Shown piece after piece: positions 1 to 13,699 of a DNA stretch of 64,000 bases (its first letter is position 1; every line of letters begins with the position of its first letter). A program made the position numbers and the translations under genes. Below the pieces are notes generated by a model. It saw nothing but the letters and a program-made list of their open reading frames with translations. It made no database searches and was not told where the DNA came from. The stretch comes from Euleptes europaea (lineage: Eukaryota > Chordata > Lepidosauria > Squamata > Sphaerodactylidae), in NCBI RefSeq assembly GCF_029931775.1, contig NC_079332.1:19475803-19539802 (forward strand), read 5' to 3'.

Positions 1-3000
1 GAGGGAGTTCCACGACTCCTGCAGAGCGTGCTCCCGGGCGCCGTCCCACTTGGCTCGAGAGGGCCTCTGGCCTTTGGTGGAGGGAGGCTCATCTGAAAGG
101 AAAGGCAGGACACCAGGATGAGTCAGCGGGACTTTCTCTGCTCAACCTTTCTGCCGCGGCTGCCACGTGCCATCCATCAGGGAGCAAGGGGAAGGTGTGC
201 CTCTTAGGGCAGGTACAGGAAACCCGCAAGCCCCTTTGTTCCCCTGGGCATTGCTAGACAGGCCGCAGTCACAAAACATTTTCTTGAGCAGGTCCCCGAA
301 TGGAGGGGTGCCACAGAAATGTTTTAAGGAAGGGCCCTGGCCCCAATCCATTTGGAGCCCTGAAGGACTTTGAATTTTGCTGGGAACAGACAGGCAGCCT
401 GTGCAGCCTGTGCAGCTCAGGGGCAATGACAACCTCTACTTCCCACAGCTGACAACAACCCTGCTGCCGCATTTTGGAGCAATGGAGCTTTCTGGGCAGC
501 CCCAGGTAGAGGGCAGTGCAGCCACCTCATCTGGGCTGCATGTGGTTGTGAGCTCTCTTACCTCTGGCACGGGGAGCTTCACCTCCACCACCGTCGCTGC
601 GGGAGTCTTCTTTTCCTCTCTCTCCCCCAGGAGAAACATGCTCGGGTGCTCCACTGTGTTGGCAGGACAGCACATTCATAAAATCCACATCAGCAGCAGA
701 TGCCGGTCGTGCCAACGGTGGTTTCATGTCAGCGCCTGCGACCCCACTGCCGCTGCCTCTCTCAAACGCAGCAGGATGGAGAGGGGGGTCCTCACCTGTT
801 GTCTCTAGGGAGACCCTCCTCCTGTTCACAGGGGACAGCTGGACTCTGACATCCAAAGGCGGCTCCGATTCAAGCCACAAAGGCAGCTTTTCCGTACAGG
901 AGCTGCCTTTGCTCTTGTCCTTTGTGCAGGAAGAGGGCAGAATCGGAGTCATTTTTCTGCCCGAGAGTCTGTCCATTTGCTCGCTCAGAGAAAATTCATC
1001 CTCAGAATGGATGAGCTCTGGGATCTCTGGAGAGGAAGAGCCCTTAAAATTTTCCACAGAAACAGAGGTTAAAGGCACCGGGGGACATTCTTCGACCTCA
1101 TCAAGGCTGGCGGGGGTCACTGTTTCCTTGGGGCAGTTTTCCTCTGCAGCAGAGTTCAGATTCAATGGCAGCCCGCCTGGCTCCTGGCTCCAAGCTCTTC
1201 CTTCCTCTTCTTCAGGAGGAAGGGGGCTGCTCCTCCGGAGGTCGATGGTAATGCTGTCCTCAGGGTCAGAAGTCCCACAGCTCTTTGGCAATTCCCCAGC
1301 AAAAACCAGGTTTCCATCCACATAGACGGTGACGTTTCTGGCTCCTGTATCCAGATCCTGAAGGAACACAGACAAACAGTGCTGAAGCCTCTGCTCCTAG
1401 AATCATAGAATCATAGAGTTGAAAGGGACCACCAGGGTCATCAAGTCCAACCCCCTGCACAATGCAGGAAATTCACAACTACCTCCCTCCGCACAGCTAG
1501 TGACTAGAAGGTGGCCAAGATGCCCTCCCTCTCATCATCTGCCTAAGGTCACAGAATCAGCATTGCTGACAGATGGCCATCTAACCTCTTCTTAAAAACC
1601 TCCAGGGAAGGAGAGCTTACCACCTCCCGAGGAAGCCTGTTCCACTGAGGAACCGCTCTAACTGTTAGAAAATTCTTCCTAATGTCTAGACGGAAACTCT
1701 TTTGATTTAATTTCAACCTGTTGGTTCTGCTTCTGGGGCAACAGAAAACAACTCGGCACCATCCTCAATATGACAGCCCCTCAAGTACTTGAACATGGTT
1801 ATCATATCCCCTCTCAGTCTTCTCCTCTTCAGGCTAAACATACCCAGCTCCTTCAACCTTTCCTCACAGGACTTGGGTCTCCAGACCCCTCACCATCGTT
1901 GTTGCCCTCCTCTGGACACGTTCTAGCTTGTCTACATCTTTTTTAAATTGTGGTGCCCAAAACTGAACGCAATACTCTAGTTGAGGTCTAACCAGAGCGG
2001 AGCGATACCATCCTTTTTATTTGTATTTCATTCTGTCTTGAGAGAGAATGGTAATGCATAAAGAGAGATGCTGCTCAAACAGAACGTTTCTAAAAAGTAG
2101 ACCAAATGCTTTGATTCCAAACCACTTGGCAAAAATCTTTCCAAGTGTCATGCATGTAGGGTGCTGAGGAATTGCATCACTGCCGGCGGTCTCCCCGCAA
2201 TCTCTGCCGCTAAATAAACTGTTTGCAAAGCCTTTCTTCCAGCCTCCGACACCGATTTGCTCCAGACAGTCTCCCTGTTTCACAGTCAGGACTCTCAGCC
2301 TGTCAGCCTAGCTTCGCCGCTGGCCCAATCCAGACTCTTTGAGAAGTTCAGAAAGTTGCACCTTCTCCTGGGTAGCACAGCATCTATTTTGGTGCTGCCG
2401 GATGAGAACCTTGAAAAGCACACATGATGACGAGTCAGAAAGGACAGAGATGAGCTCAGCTCTAATCCAGCATGGAAAATCCTCTTTGTCTCAGTACCTG
2501 GAGTTGTTCTGAACAAGACTCACTCTCTCTACAGCAGTTTTCAGAGAGAATTCCATGACTGAGAACTAGCTGCCATCTGCCACAGGAGACGGGCGTTTGT
2601 TACACGCTGACCACTTAATGGCACTGTTCTATGAGTCGGCTTAGTATGCAACCACTGCCATGCATGCAGCCAGAAACCTGGCTAGATCCCAGTAGCAGCA
2701 ACAAGCAGGCATTTCTCCATAGTGCAAGGTAACAAAATCACAACCAAACAAATCTAACAGCCCTGTGTCATGGACTCCTACTCAAACCTCTGCTTGCTCT
2801 TGTGGCATTTCTGTCGATACCATCATGAATCGGGGCACGCTGATCTTGTTTAAAAGGTGTCACAAAATAACTTCTCTGGCACTGAGCTGAAGTAACCATG
2901 ATGAGAATACAAAGTAGTTAATTTATCCCCGGTTTGCCTGTCCCTCCCTCCCTCTGAGGAAATGCTGAAAAGGGCCCCAACAAAGAAGCAGTCACTTACA

Positions 3001-6000
3001 CCAAGGAGGGGCGTGTAGTAATTCCAAATCCTAATCCTGGATATCCCAAAGTCACCTGACAGGCTGGGGTTTCGGAGTATGAAGTAGAGCTGCACCGGCG
3101 GCTGGAAAGGGCATGTCCAAGGGCAAGGGTCTTTGCTGACCTGCAGGACAAGCAAGGAGAAGCTCTCACCCAGGGAGTCGGAAGACTGAGCTGCCCTCCG
3201 CTCCGCGTTCACCAGAAGCAGCCGCCACTGCCAGAAAGAGCCGTGCCGTGTAGCCACCAGGTGACCCAAGAACATTCTAAGCAAATTAATCCCCTTTCTG
3301 GCACGGCAGGATCTCAAGGGGACAGATTAAGAGGCAGGATCTTTGAGAGAGGCTGGCATTTCTGAGTGAAGGAAGCCACTGGCCCACCTGGCGGGCATTC
3401 AGAGGTTTCTCAAATGTACCAGCTGTCACTAAATGTGAACGTTACAGGCAAAGAAGCTGCCCAGCCTTTTGAAAAGCCCCCCCCCCAGCTCTATTTCATA
3501 CCGAGCTTACGTGCTTCCGTTAGGCAGGGGAGAGCCCAAAGGGACCCAAAGCAGCTTACAGAAATCTCCAAAATAACAACAACAATAAAAACACTTAAAC
3601 AAACTGGACCACTTGGCAGAGGGCCGCCTATTTGTGGGGGAGGGAGGGAAGCCGGCCCTCCCCATATGGCAGGCTTTCTGTCCATCCCTCCCACAGCAGC
3701 CACCACCTGGCCACGGAACATACCCCACCAGCTTCACTCGAAACCACCTGAGCAGGAAGCAAAACACAACTAAATTCAAAGCTTTCCCAGGATGCCAGCG
3801 CATGGTGGCCTTTCTGGCCCCCTCTCTCCACAGAGGGAGCAGGGCCCAGGCAAAGGACGGGCGCAGTGGAGGGGCCGCCACGGGGGCTCTTACGTGCAGG
3901 TTCCTGTTTACCAGGCGGCAGAGGTCACCGGGTGAGTCAGCATGCCTGATGTCCACATCGTGAGGAGACACAAACACTTTCCCGTTGTGCAGGTCAAAGA
4001 ACTCCACTTCTGTCAGGCCCACCCTCAGGGGACTCCCCCAGTTGGAGAGGATCTCCAGGGTGATATAAATGGCATCCCGGACCTCTCGCCCCAATCCTAG
4101 CTGGTCCTGAAAGAACAGACAGACGCATAACATGAACCCAGGAGTCAAGGGAGGAGGCGGCACCTGGGCCTTGGATTTGGGGCACTTTGCAGGGGAGAGG
4201 CGGAAACGTAACAGCCCCCCCTTCTTTCATGCACACAGCAAACGGCAGCTACGGCAGTGTTTACTTATGCTATTCCAATAACTTAACGACAAACATTCCT
4301 ATCCAAGAGGGGGCGCATTTTCACCAGGCCTGCGAGCCCCGATACGAGACGGTCCCCCCCACATTTCTACACCTCTTGCTGTTAACTCTGCAACAGCGAA
4401 GAGGCTCCTTGACCCCCACCCCACCCCCCACCCCCAGTCAAGGCCGCACAGGCCTTCCGGGCTCTTATTCCAGGCTGACCCTCCATTGGATAAGAGGATT
4501 ACCAAGCTGTGCCTTCTGTAACTGAAACCGTATTTCTTACCAGGGCTTGAGGCTCCGGCTGGACAGAAACTGGAACTGGAGTGTTGTGGTAGGCTGACGG
4601 GCGCTCAGCCTCTTGCAGCACTTCCTGGAGCTTCTTCTGTGGCCTGAAAGAGGGAGACCAGAGCTTCAAGAGGGGATCCCAAACGCAAACGCCAGCTGAT
4701 CCTTCAGACCAAGACAGGTGGCACCAGGCAGCTTTGATGACCGGGTCAGGCTCTTTCAGGGTGAGTGACGGGTGAGACTGGGGCAGGCACACAAACGGCC
4801 CTAACAAGAAGCAGGCATGGTGCCCGGCCAAGCCAGGACTCAATGGCCCGTTCCAAGAGAACCTTCTGAACGTGCCAAGCCCGGGGAAGTGAACCTGGCA
4901 AACTCCCTGTTAGCCCTGCCTTCCTTGTTCTGACCTATAGCTTGACACATACACCCACTTGCCACCCCCACAACCCAGCCCCCAAATGGCCAGAGCCAGA
5001 CGGGGCCAGTGGCCAAGCAGCTGCTCTCCCAGCCCAGGTCTGCTCTGCAACCCTGCCCTGTGCCCACTCACCCTTTCCAGAGAAGGCACCTGGCACGGCA
5101 TCTAAGCCACTCCCACTTGCCCCACCCTTATGCTGACAGAATTCTGAGAAGCGGCCAACAGCATCCCGCTCAAACTGCCCACAGTGCAAAGCACAAAGGG
5201 CCCCAGAAAAACTCCCCTCAGCCACCTGCTTCCCAAGAGGCCGATCCTGTCGACAGCCGAGGAGATTGCTCTTCCTTCCGGTTGCTTCGGGGGAGCCTTG
5301 GCAGCTGCAGAAGCAGACGAGGACGGCCGCTGTGCGAGGGAGGGGAGAGAGAAATACCCTTCAGAGAACTGGGACCAGTGATGAGGGGGGCCAGCTGCTC
5401 GTTTCCTGGCACATAGTGAAAGGTGCCCCAGGCTGTCTGCCAGTAGGCACGTCTTCCCTTTCTTTCCTGTGGGAGCAGCAGCTGCTGGTGGAAGAGCCTG
5501 GGTGGAACTGGCCCCCTCCCCAAGCCACTTATCAAGGAACCTGGGAGCGGAACCTGCCTGCCCTCACTTCCTTTTCATAAAAAGGCTATTTGTTAATGAA
5601 CCACTGTTATGATCAACAACAAGTTTCACAACCTATGGAAAACATGGAACAAAACAGCAATTCAACAGTCAATAAAGAACGAGTCACAGCAGTCACTATT
5701 CGTGTTTCACAGATGGGTGTAGTTAAAGTGGTGGGGGCCACGTGAGACACGAATGGAGCCACGGAACCTGAGCAAATATACTGAAGTATTTCTGGAACAC
5801 TTAGAACCTGCTTACTTAATAGAACAGGATGGGGCTGTATTTCAGAGGTGCTTTATGGATTTTTCGTTGCATTCAAAGAAGAGGAGCCCGTAGGGGCCTC
5901 ATCTTAACGTCCCTGATGGCCTGTCTTACACCAAAAAGGCAGTTGTTTGCTCTTGCCCCTTCCAAAGGAACAAAGAGAAGGCGTAGGGCCGTTCCACGCG

Positions 6001-9000
6001 CTCTGCGTCCCGGCGAACTTTTTTGCCACTGGCAAGGCTTCACAGTTGCCCCTGAGAGCCTGAGGACCCATATCAACCTCATCACTGGGACGAGTTGGTT
6101 TTTATAAGCTGACTTTCTCTACCACTTAAGGAAGAATCAAACCGGCTTACAATCACCTTCCCCAAAACAGACACACTGTACGGTGGGTGGGGCTGAGAGA
6201 GTGTGGCTAACCCAAGGTCACCCAGCTGGCTTCGTGTGTAGGAGTGGGGAAACCAACCCTGTTCACCAGATTAGCCTCCGCCACTCATGTGGAGTAGTGG
6301 GGAATCAAACCCAGATCTCCAGATCAGAGTCCACCACTCCAAACCACAGCCACTACACCACGCTGGCTCAAAGGCACCCCTCAACCAGGCAGAAAAATAA
6401 GCCCTTTAAGAAGGCGCTGATCTTGGCAATATCCCTTGTGTGATGAGTGCACTGCTTGCCAGTAGCAGGTCCAAGAACAGGCAGGGAAGGATGTGCCATC
6501 TTTCTACTGCCAGAGGGGCCCTGGCTTTCAAATCAAACACAGGCCATGTTTGCCTGATCCAGACCCGCCCTTCTTCCCCCCCCCCCCAAAGGCTTCTTCT
6601 CTCTACTCCAAGAAGTTGCAGAGAGAATGACAGGGCTGGCAAAGGGCAGGTTCTCGCTGGGCTGGCCTCACCCGCCACTGACCTCTGCAGGGGCTGCTTG
6701 CTCCGGCTGGGAGCCCAGAGGAGCCTCCTGGTCCCTGCAGAGGAGCTCGTTTTCTGCTTGCATGGCTTTCAGGACAAGGGAAGCAGCGTGTACAGGGTCC
6801 TTCTTCTCACACATGTTTTTCCGAGTTGCAGAGAGTGGCCTCTCTGAGCGGCTGGCTGGCCCTGGCATCCAAAAGAACAGAAGACACCCCCAGATTACAT
6901 TTTTAAAGCACAAAGTCACAGACATCCCCACACCAAGGCTGAAATGGAGCTGGGGAGACAGAAAAGCAGCCACTAGGTGAGATGTTCCTAGAATAGAATC
7001 ACAGAATCATAGAGCTGGAAGGGGCCATAGAGGCTATCTAGTCCAACTCCCTCAATGAGGGATCAGACTAGAGCATCCCTGACAAGTGCTTGTCCAGCTT
7101 CTGCTTAAACATTGCCAGTGAGGGGGAGTGCACCACCTCCCTAGGTAGCTGATTCCACTGTTGAACAACTCTTACTGTAAATCCCCCCCCCCAATATCCA
7201 GCCGGTACCTTTCCTCTCGCAATTTAAGCCCATTATTGCAAGTCCTATCCTCTGCTGCCAAAAGGAACAGCTCCCTGCCCTCCTTGAAGAAGAAGAGTTG
7301 GTTTTTATATGCCGACTTTATCTACCACTTAAGAATCAAACCGGTTTACAGTCACCTTCCCTTCCCACAACAGACACCCTGTGAGGTAGGTGGGGCTGAG
7401 AGAGCTGTGACTAGCCCAAGGTCACCCAACTGGCTTCATGTGGAGGAGTGGGGAAACCAACCCGGTTCTCCAGATTAGCCTCTGCTGCTCATGTGGAGGA
7501 ATGGGGAATCAAACCCGGTTCTCCAGATCAGAGTCCACAGCTCCAAACCACCGCTCTTAACCACTACACCAGTGGTTCTTTTATGGAAAGGCTTCTGGCA
7601 GGGAAGATGCTCATGAGTCACAACTCCCTCCCCTCTCCTCTTTCCGATGACATGAGAAGATGCTACTAGGTGGTAGCCTCTGTGCTTGAACAAACGGACT
7701 GAGGCCCAGGGAAGAAATAGGAAATCCGTTTCAGCCGGTGCTTGCCCTGAAGCTCCCAGTACAGCTCTGAGACAGCGAGGGGGCAGAGCAGAGAATCTCC
7801 CTTACTGGAGGGTGCTGCTTCCTGTCCTTCTTGCTTCAGACCCCCGGCAGAGAGGGGACGGATGGTCTGGCTCTTAACCATTACAGGCTTGGTGGGGATG
7901 TAGGATTCAGCATTCTCCCTCCTTTGGGCAGAAAGCACTCGTTCCTTCTTCAGGCCTGCAGAAAAACCAAACCAAAAAGGTGGCGAGCTCAGTAGAACTG
8001 GGGAAATGTATCTGAAAGACAGCAAGTCCACAGATGAAGGCAGACAAGCAAGACCTGCGCAGGGCACCCAAGTGCCCCGGGGGTCATTCCTCACCTGAAA
8101 TACCCGACAGGCTCCCTCATTTGTGACATCAAGGCCAGACTTCTAACAGTGCTGCCAGCACACCTCTCGATCATGCAGAAGGAAGCATGGCACTGGGCCA
8201 GATGAGGATAATTGCAACATGGCACTCCACACCCATTGGGTGGCAATCACACGGCAACCGTATGAGAGTTTTAAAAAACGCTGACATCAGTTTTACTTTA
8301 TCTAAACCTAGCAGAGCTTCAGGGTGGGCCTCTAGTGATTTCTCTTCCAGACATGTAAAAATATTCTCTTTCCTCTTTTGGAGCTGATATAACAGCTCAT
8401 GGTTTAAAGAAGCCTCTGACTGCGAAGTCATCTCTCACGGAGTCTGCAGTGCTATCACCAAGCTAGTAAAAGACGGGACTTACTTGGAGAGTTAGCCTTG
8501 GATTCCAGCACAATGAGAGGATCAGCAGACAGGCCGCAGCGTCTCCCAGCTGCTGGAGAGGTGGCTGCAGCCAGGTGGAAGGTCTCCAGGCTCTCCTGGG
8601 AAGCGTCAACCAGCTCTTCTGTCACGGAGGGCTCAGCGGGCACGTCCTCTTCCACAGAGTCTGAGTCCTCCCCATCAGACAATTCCGGGGGGGCTGCATC
8701 CCCCCAGTCTTCCTCCATGCTTTCCTGGCTCACATCTAATGCCAAGCTCTGCCGGAGTTCCTGGCAAACGTTCCAGACAGGATGGTCAGCAGTCCCGCAT
8801 TGGCTGTGCAACTCTGCCCCTTCTCCCCCCACAAAACAGCCAGCTCATTAAATAGGGTGGCTAAAGATCTGGATTTTATACAAATATATTAAATCTCTGC
8901 ACCTTCAGACATCTCAGCTGGAAGCACTAAATGGAGCCACTCAAACCCACCGTTCTTTGGGTCTGGCGTTCTCTTATCTGCTTGCCAAGACTCAAAGAGG

Positions 9001-12000
9001 AGCTCTCGCTATATTACAGCCTTCTCACCCTCAGGTCAACTGCAGACTGCACATGGACAAAGCCCTCGCCAGCTATGAAGAGGCCCCACCTGCCTTTGGT
9101 GAACATCCTCATGTCAAGGCCTGGATGTTCTTCCAACACAAAGCTGCTCGGTACCTCTACTCCGCTGAGGCTGAGAAGTGGGCCTTCCTTTTCGGCATCC
9201 TCTCCCACAGTTATTTCTGTCTTTGGAATGGAGCCACTGGAGGCTGTGCCTTCACGAGTCTTGAGGCTCTGGAAGAGACAGAACTTGCTGCAAATCTGCC
9301 TCTATGCAGAGAAACAAAAGGCTAAGAGCAAAACTAGGAATGTCATCTGGTCGCCTGGCAGGGATATTCTAGTTCTACTAGTCTGAATAAGTATCCTGGA
9401 CCCTCCTGATAGGCAATGCTATCCGATTTAATTTATCAGAAAAAACTGCTCTGGCAGTTGGATGTCAAAAATGCTCAGAGAAGAACAAGCGACTGGGTGT
9501 GTAACATCTTGATTCAAATGTAAAAAAGGCTTCAAAAAGCAGTGAAGAAACAAGGCATTTCAACTGAAAGGGGCGTCTGTGGGCTCCTGACAGTATCAGG
9601 GAGAGGAAAGCTTGACAGGTTCACAGATGCTTTTTGCAGAGACTTCACCAAGGGACTTTCCAGGATGGGTGGCTGGATGCACAGATGGTTGTGCAAACAA
9701 GTGGAGGTGGGGAGCTTGCTTTCCACATATGCTGCTTGTAAATTCCATGTGTGTCTGAGATGGACAACAGAAACTCAGCAGCTGTAGAGGGGCAAGCTCC
9801 AAAACACCCCCAGGAAAAAGAAACATCCTTTTTAAGAATTCCAAAACTGGATGATGATAGTTTTCAAAGTTCTCTTTGTACTTCCAGGAAAGGTGATATA
9901 TCAGTATGTTAATTTTTTTTAAAAAAAATGCTTCATTACTGCAGACATTAGAATGCACAAGCAAGTAATGAGACAAGTAAGATGTCGTGTTTGGGGCTCC
10001 TGTCTCCATAACACCACCAGCAGATGCGGAGGTCTTCCTGTAGGCATCATCCGCTTGTACCTGGCAAGGGTCAGGGGCCTAAGAAGAAATGGGAACCAGT
10101 CCGCAGGGGACGCGGGGGATGACTCCCTTCCCTCCTCTCTGTTGGCATCTGAGGCAATGAAAGAAGAGAGAGATGCACACCTGGGAAGGACCATGCTGCT
10201 CACAATCGCTTGTCTCCAGGTCAAGGCTTTCGTAAGGTTCGAAATCATCAGAGTACTCCACTGGAGGGGCAACGTGGAGCTGACACCCACTTTCTGTTTT
10301 GATCCGTACGGCTTTCTAGAAAGAATAAAGCCCATCGTTGGCATTAGTGGAACTCTCTGAGTGACCTTGGACCAGTCATCCTCTCTGGGACTGGCCTATC
10401 TCAAAGGACTGTTGTGAGGATAACTCCAATGCCATCGGAGGGGCTGGAAAAATATGCAAAATACTGCATATGTCTACTGTATAGGCAATTTTTTTCAGTG
10501 CTCCCCCAAATTTTCCAAACAAGTCCTCAGGGAAAAAAAGGTTTCCCCCCCTGAATGTTTCCATTTTTCCCCGTGCCTTTCACTGGGTGATTCAAATTCT
10601 AGCATTATAAGAGGAAGAAGGGGAATCTCCACACTGTGCATAATTTTATAAACCTCTTTCTGTCATCATTTTTTGTCTAAACTCAAAAAGAAACGAACCC
10701 GAAACACTATAGCCTTCCCACATTTTATTGGCTGTTTTCTGAAATGTTCCATACAACACCTCCCAAACAAAACCCCTCTCATACAGGCTAAGGCAGGAAA
10801 GTGGCTGATGAAGGAGAAGCCCACCAGCCGAAAGGAAGCTGCCTCCGCACCATGCCAGGAAGCAGCAGTCCCCAGCCAGGCTCCTCTCCCAGACTCCAGA
10901 TCTCTTGATCCCCCTCCTGCCACCCACTCTGGTTGAAGCTGGGGGCCCAGCTGCCCAAAGCAGGCCCTCCCTCTGGCCTTCCATACCTGCAGCCATTCTC
11001 TGCGCTGGATGTTACTTGGGGCGCTCTGTGTGCTCCTTCCTTGGGCGTCTCCTTCACTCAGTGGGGCTCTTGGGCCAGCATCTGAATGGAAATTAGGGGC
11101 AGGCAGTGTCACAGGGCTGAGAGGGGTCAAAAGTCATCAAAGCCCACACTCCTGGTGTATGGCAGGGCTATAAATAATGTAAACTGATTCACAGATGATC
11201 ACATAGAAAAAAGGCACCAAATACTGCGAAGGGTCCTTGTCACTGGGAACAGGAACTGGCTGTACCTGCTTATTCGCAGCCCTGACTACAAGACACGTGT
11301 GTCTTTCTAGTAGTATTGTGCGTTTCTAAAACTGTGGCACTTAACACAGGAGAGTGATTTCCTCTCCTCCTTTCCTTCCACACTCTTTTCTGAGCTGGCC
11401 AGGAGTTCAGTGCCAGGATGGGCCATGGACCCAAACCCCACGGGCCACGCATGCACACTCTCTCCTGCTCCTGTCATCTTACCGGTCGTTGCTCTTGTTT
11501 TACCTCCACCTCCCTGTCACTCCTCTCCTGAAACTGAAACGTGTCTTCTGTCTCTATGGAACAATGCTGGCGCTAAGCAGCAGCAAGCAGGGGAAAAGCA
11601 TCCCTTGTCAGGCCTCAGCAAGTTGATGCGTTCCTGGCAATAACTTTCTGTCAGATAGGGCTTCTGACAGCTCCGTGCTCAAACAAGATGGTTTTCCCGC
11701 AAACAAAATGGAGTTCTCCGTGCACTCCTCCCCACCCCCCGTTTTGCACACGAGCTCCGGCCAGGGATTTACCCGCCCGTGTAAATCTTCGATCTGATAT
11801 CGGGTCCCGCGCACAAAGCCAAGAGCTCGGCCATCTCCTCCACTGATTGTTCATAATTGTTTCTGTTTCAGTTTTACTTAAGTTGTTACCGGCAGGAAAC
11901 GACCACCTCTTTGTTCCTGTAACCCTATTGTATCAGCCCTATAAATGTATCCGCACTCCCCCTGTCATGTATTCCAGCCTCTTACTGAAATCACTGACTT

Positions 12001-13162
12001 TCTGAAATAAATCTTTGAATCGCTGCTCTGCCTGGATTGAAGGTCTATTGCCTGAAACACTGACACTAGATGACCCTGGTGGTCCCTTCCAACTCCATGA
12101 TTCTATGATTCTACTTTCTGCCCACCACCAGGGCGGCTGTCCCACAGTGCGTAAGTTCAACACCAGAAGGTTGGCACCCACCGTTTGTCCGTGCTGTTCG
12201 TGTACCACTTCGGGAAGCGTGCTGAAAGCTGACTTTCTTGCGTCCGGTGCTCGGCTCTGAATGGGCTCCGTTCACATACAGAGTAAAACCCTGCTCCAAC
12301 TGCTCCAACTGAATCTGGACAGGGTCTTTCCTCTGGAGATGCCTCAAAATCCTGAAACCAAAAGATCAGCCATTCTCTGCTCTGTTACTTCTAAAAAAAG
12401 GCAGCACTTACAGCACAGGCCTAGGCAGAATTATTCCAGTCCAAGCCCACTGACTGGCCCTTAGCAGTGACAGAGCGGAGAACGTGGGGACAACTGGACC
12501 AAGAAGACAATTATCCCTCTTAACAGTGAAACTTCAAGAAGTGCAGCAGCAAACTGGAAGCCTTAAGAAAGCCACGATAATGAAAGCCATCCCTCTGCCC
12601 TCCTGAGAGATTCATACATCTCACCCTAAATGTAGGCAGACAGCGGGGGTCTGGGGAAACCTCTTTGCCCTCCAGCCTGACAGGTTCTACTGTGAGGAGG
12701 CAAGAAAGAACCTCCTGTCCCTGGAAGGGGCAATATCTAATAGGAACCGTTGGCAGTACAATCCCATGCAGGATTACTCTAGACTAAACACATTAGTTTA
12801 GGATGAAGTAGTTTTGTGTAGGACTGCAATGTTCAATATACAACGAAAATGACAATTTTATGACTGTTTTATTTGTATTTATGGTTTGATTTTCAGCTCC
12901 CTCAGGACCTCAGAAGTAGCTTCTTGCTGTATTATGTGAAGCTTCTGATTTCAAATTCTCTTTTCTTGCCTGCAAAAGAGATAGTTTATGTATAGGGTTC
13001 TTGCTTGTGAAAGTCAGATCTAAAAATGAGAACCAACTTCCTTCCTGCCAGTGACTTATCCTGTGTTGGACGAAGCAGCGAATTACAGAGCCAAGCCTAC
13101 CTGTTTCTCTGCTGCAGCAACACTAAATGTTGGTCATGCTTCTCGTCAAAGTCAGTCACCAT
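1..13162 (-). CDS. KATNIP: KATNIP (KIAA0556), N-terminal 877 codons, partial
   Basis: Katanin-interacting scaffold of the ciliary base and microtubules, linked to Joubert syndrome in human (family knowledge). Fourteen exons on the minus strand, all GT-AG and in phase: 13177-13101 (ATG at 13162), 12351-12182, 11081-10987, 10315-10181, 9268-9155, 8760-8484, 7955-7806, 6861-6683, 5329-5226, 4643-4541, 4106-3894, 3140-3000, 1357-562 and 92-1 (runs off the edge). The start reads [20 protein letters not shown], followed by [15 protein letters not shown] and YVNGAHSE, which is the family's N-terminus. Residues 535-581 hold [16 protein letters not shown], and the next exon opens with [19 protein letters not shown], a beta-rich DUF4457-type segment. 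The 796-bp exon then encodes a long low-complexity Ser/Pro/Glu stretch. No in-frame ATG lies upstream before a stop, so 13162 is the likely start. About half of the roughly 1,600-residue protein is present. Identification is strong; a missed small exon cannot be excluded. Confidence 0.93.
1398..2012 (-). mobile_element. CR1 LINE, 5'-truncated copy
   Basis: Starts on the plus strand with the CR1 3'-end octamer array (tagaatcatagaatcatag) and runs back through the 3' UTR into the C-terminal coding tail, with remnants of the conserved LRGD motif. Lies in a KATNIP intron, antisense to CR1 transcription direction in plus coordinates. Many stops; long inactive. Confidence 0.85.
2013..2999 (-). other. 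KATNIP intron sequence, nothing recognised
   Basis: Intron between exons 3140-3000 and 1357-562. No exon that would keep phase and no classified repeat apart from the adjoining CR1. The exon junction (PLLG then DLDTGARNV) closes properly without an extra exon. Confidence 0.5.
5330..6091 (-). other. KATNIP intron sequence, nothing recognised
   Basis: Mixed composition, AT-richer from 5580 to 5820. No conserved coding segment or clear repeat boundary. Confidence 0.4.
6092..6371 (-). mobile_element. tRNA-derived SINE, family A (nearly full length)
   Basis: Reverse-oriented copy: the plus strand begins with the complement of the tail (gagttggtttttataagc) and ends with the complement of the Pol III A-box head (ccactacaccacgctgg). 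Several more copies of the family occur in this window (7288, 38088, 46784, 52703, 60041). It is a tRNA-head reptile SINE with internal A and B boxes. Confidence 0.8.
6987..7287 (-). mobile_element. CR1 LINE 3' fragment
   Basis: Begins with the CR1 terminal repeats (gaatcacagaatcatagagc) and extends back about 300 bp into the end of the reverse-transcriptase ORF region. A family-A SINE directly abuts its truncated 5' end. Confidence 0.85.
7288..7572 (-). mobile_element. tRNA-derived SINE, family A
   Basis: Reverse-oriented, nearly complete copy from tail (gagttggtttttatatgcc) to A-box head (taaccactacacca). Confidence 0.8.
9400..9980 (-). other. KATNIP intron sequence, nothing recognised
   Basis: Moderately AT-rich intron DNA with a T run then an A run at about 9911-9928. 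No coding match or repeat that I recognise. Confidence 0.35.
11649..12065 (+). mobile_element. Probable solo LTR of an endogenous retrovirus (fossil)
   Basis: About 417 bp bounded by short inverted ends TGTCAG...CTGACA, with a TATA-like CCTATAAATG around 11938 and an AATAAA signal about 70 bases later, followed by a short U5-like stretch: the U3-R-U5 layout of a gammaretrovirus-type LTR. No internal retroviral genes adjoin it and no clear target duplication is visible, so it is an old solo LTR in a KATNIP intron. The family is an inference; no library search was possible. Confidence 0.5.
12066..12113 (+). mobile_element. CR1 LINE 3' end remnant
   Basis: Last 48 bp of a CR1 element, ending in the repeated octamer (atgattctatgattct), directly flanking the probable LTR. 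Confidence 0.7.
12385..13080 (-). other. KATNIP first coding intron
   Basis: About 700 bp, AT-rich from 12740 to 13020. No exon or classified repeat seen. Confidence 0.4.
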
Positions 13163-13699
13163 GTCCTTGGGTTGACTCTGAAACACACACACGTGCAGAT
13201 GAGATATAGTGGAAAAGTGGTTTGATCAAGCAGCCTCTGCTCTTTGACAACAAGTTTTGCAAATCAGTCGCATACCTCAAAGCCAAAACTCCTTACAAAG
13301 GATTAGCTGCTTGAAATCTAAGATAAATTTGGCTGAATCTCCTCCAACCAGCTCGTTCATGTTGGGCTTGCGCTGTATTTGTGCATCCACTGAGGGGGCA
13401 GAGGAAAGGCTGTTCCTCTCTTTTGTGTGGGGAAAGTGGCCGTGGGGAGGCAGTCCATGGGGTGGGGGGCACAGAAGAAACCTTATGAGGATGCATTGGG
13501 CGTCAGCTTCTTCCACTTGGCCTTGTCTCCTCTGACGGGCTTTGGCTCTCCCTGGGGCCCAGGCAAGAAGAGCCCTTCCAGCCTGGAGCCACCCCTTCGC
13601 AGGGAAACACGCAGAGATCTCCCACAGCGGCGTGTCCAGAGCCTCCTCGGCTAGTTAAAATCGTGGAGATTTGGGGGGAGATGGGGGGGGGCACGGTTC

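Noticed and set aside
2017-2516. Possible extra KATNIP exons in the 3000-1357 intron
   Set aside because: Exon phase and the PLLG-DLDTG junction close correctly without them, and the frames show no family likeness.
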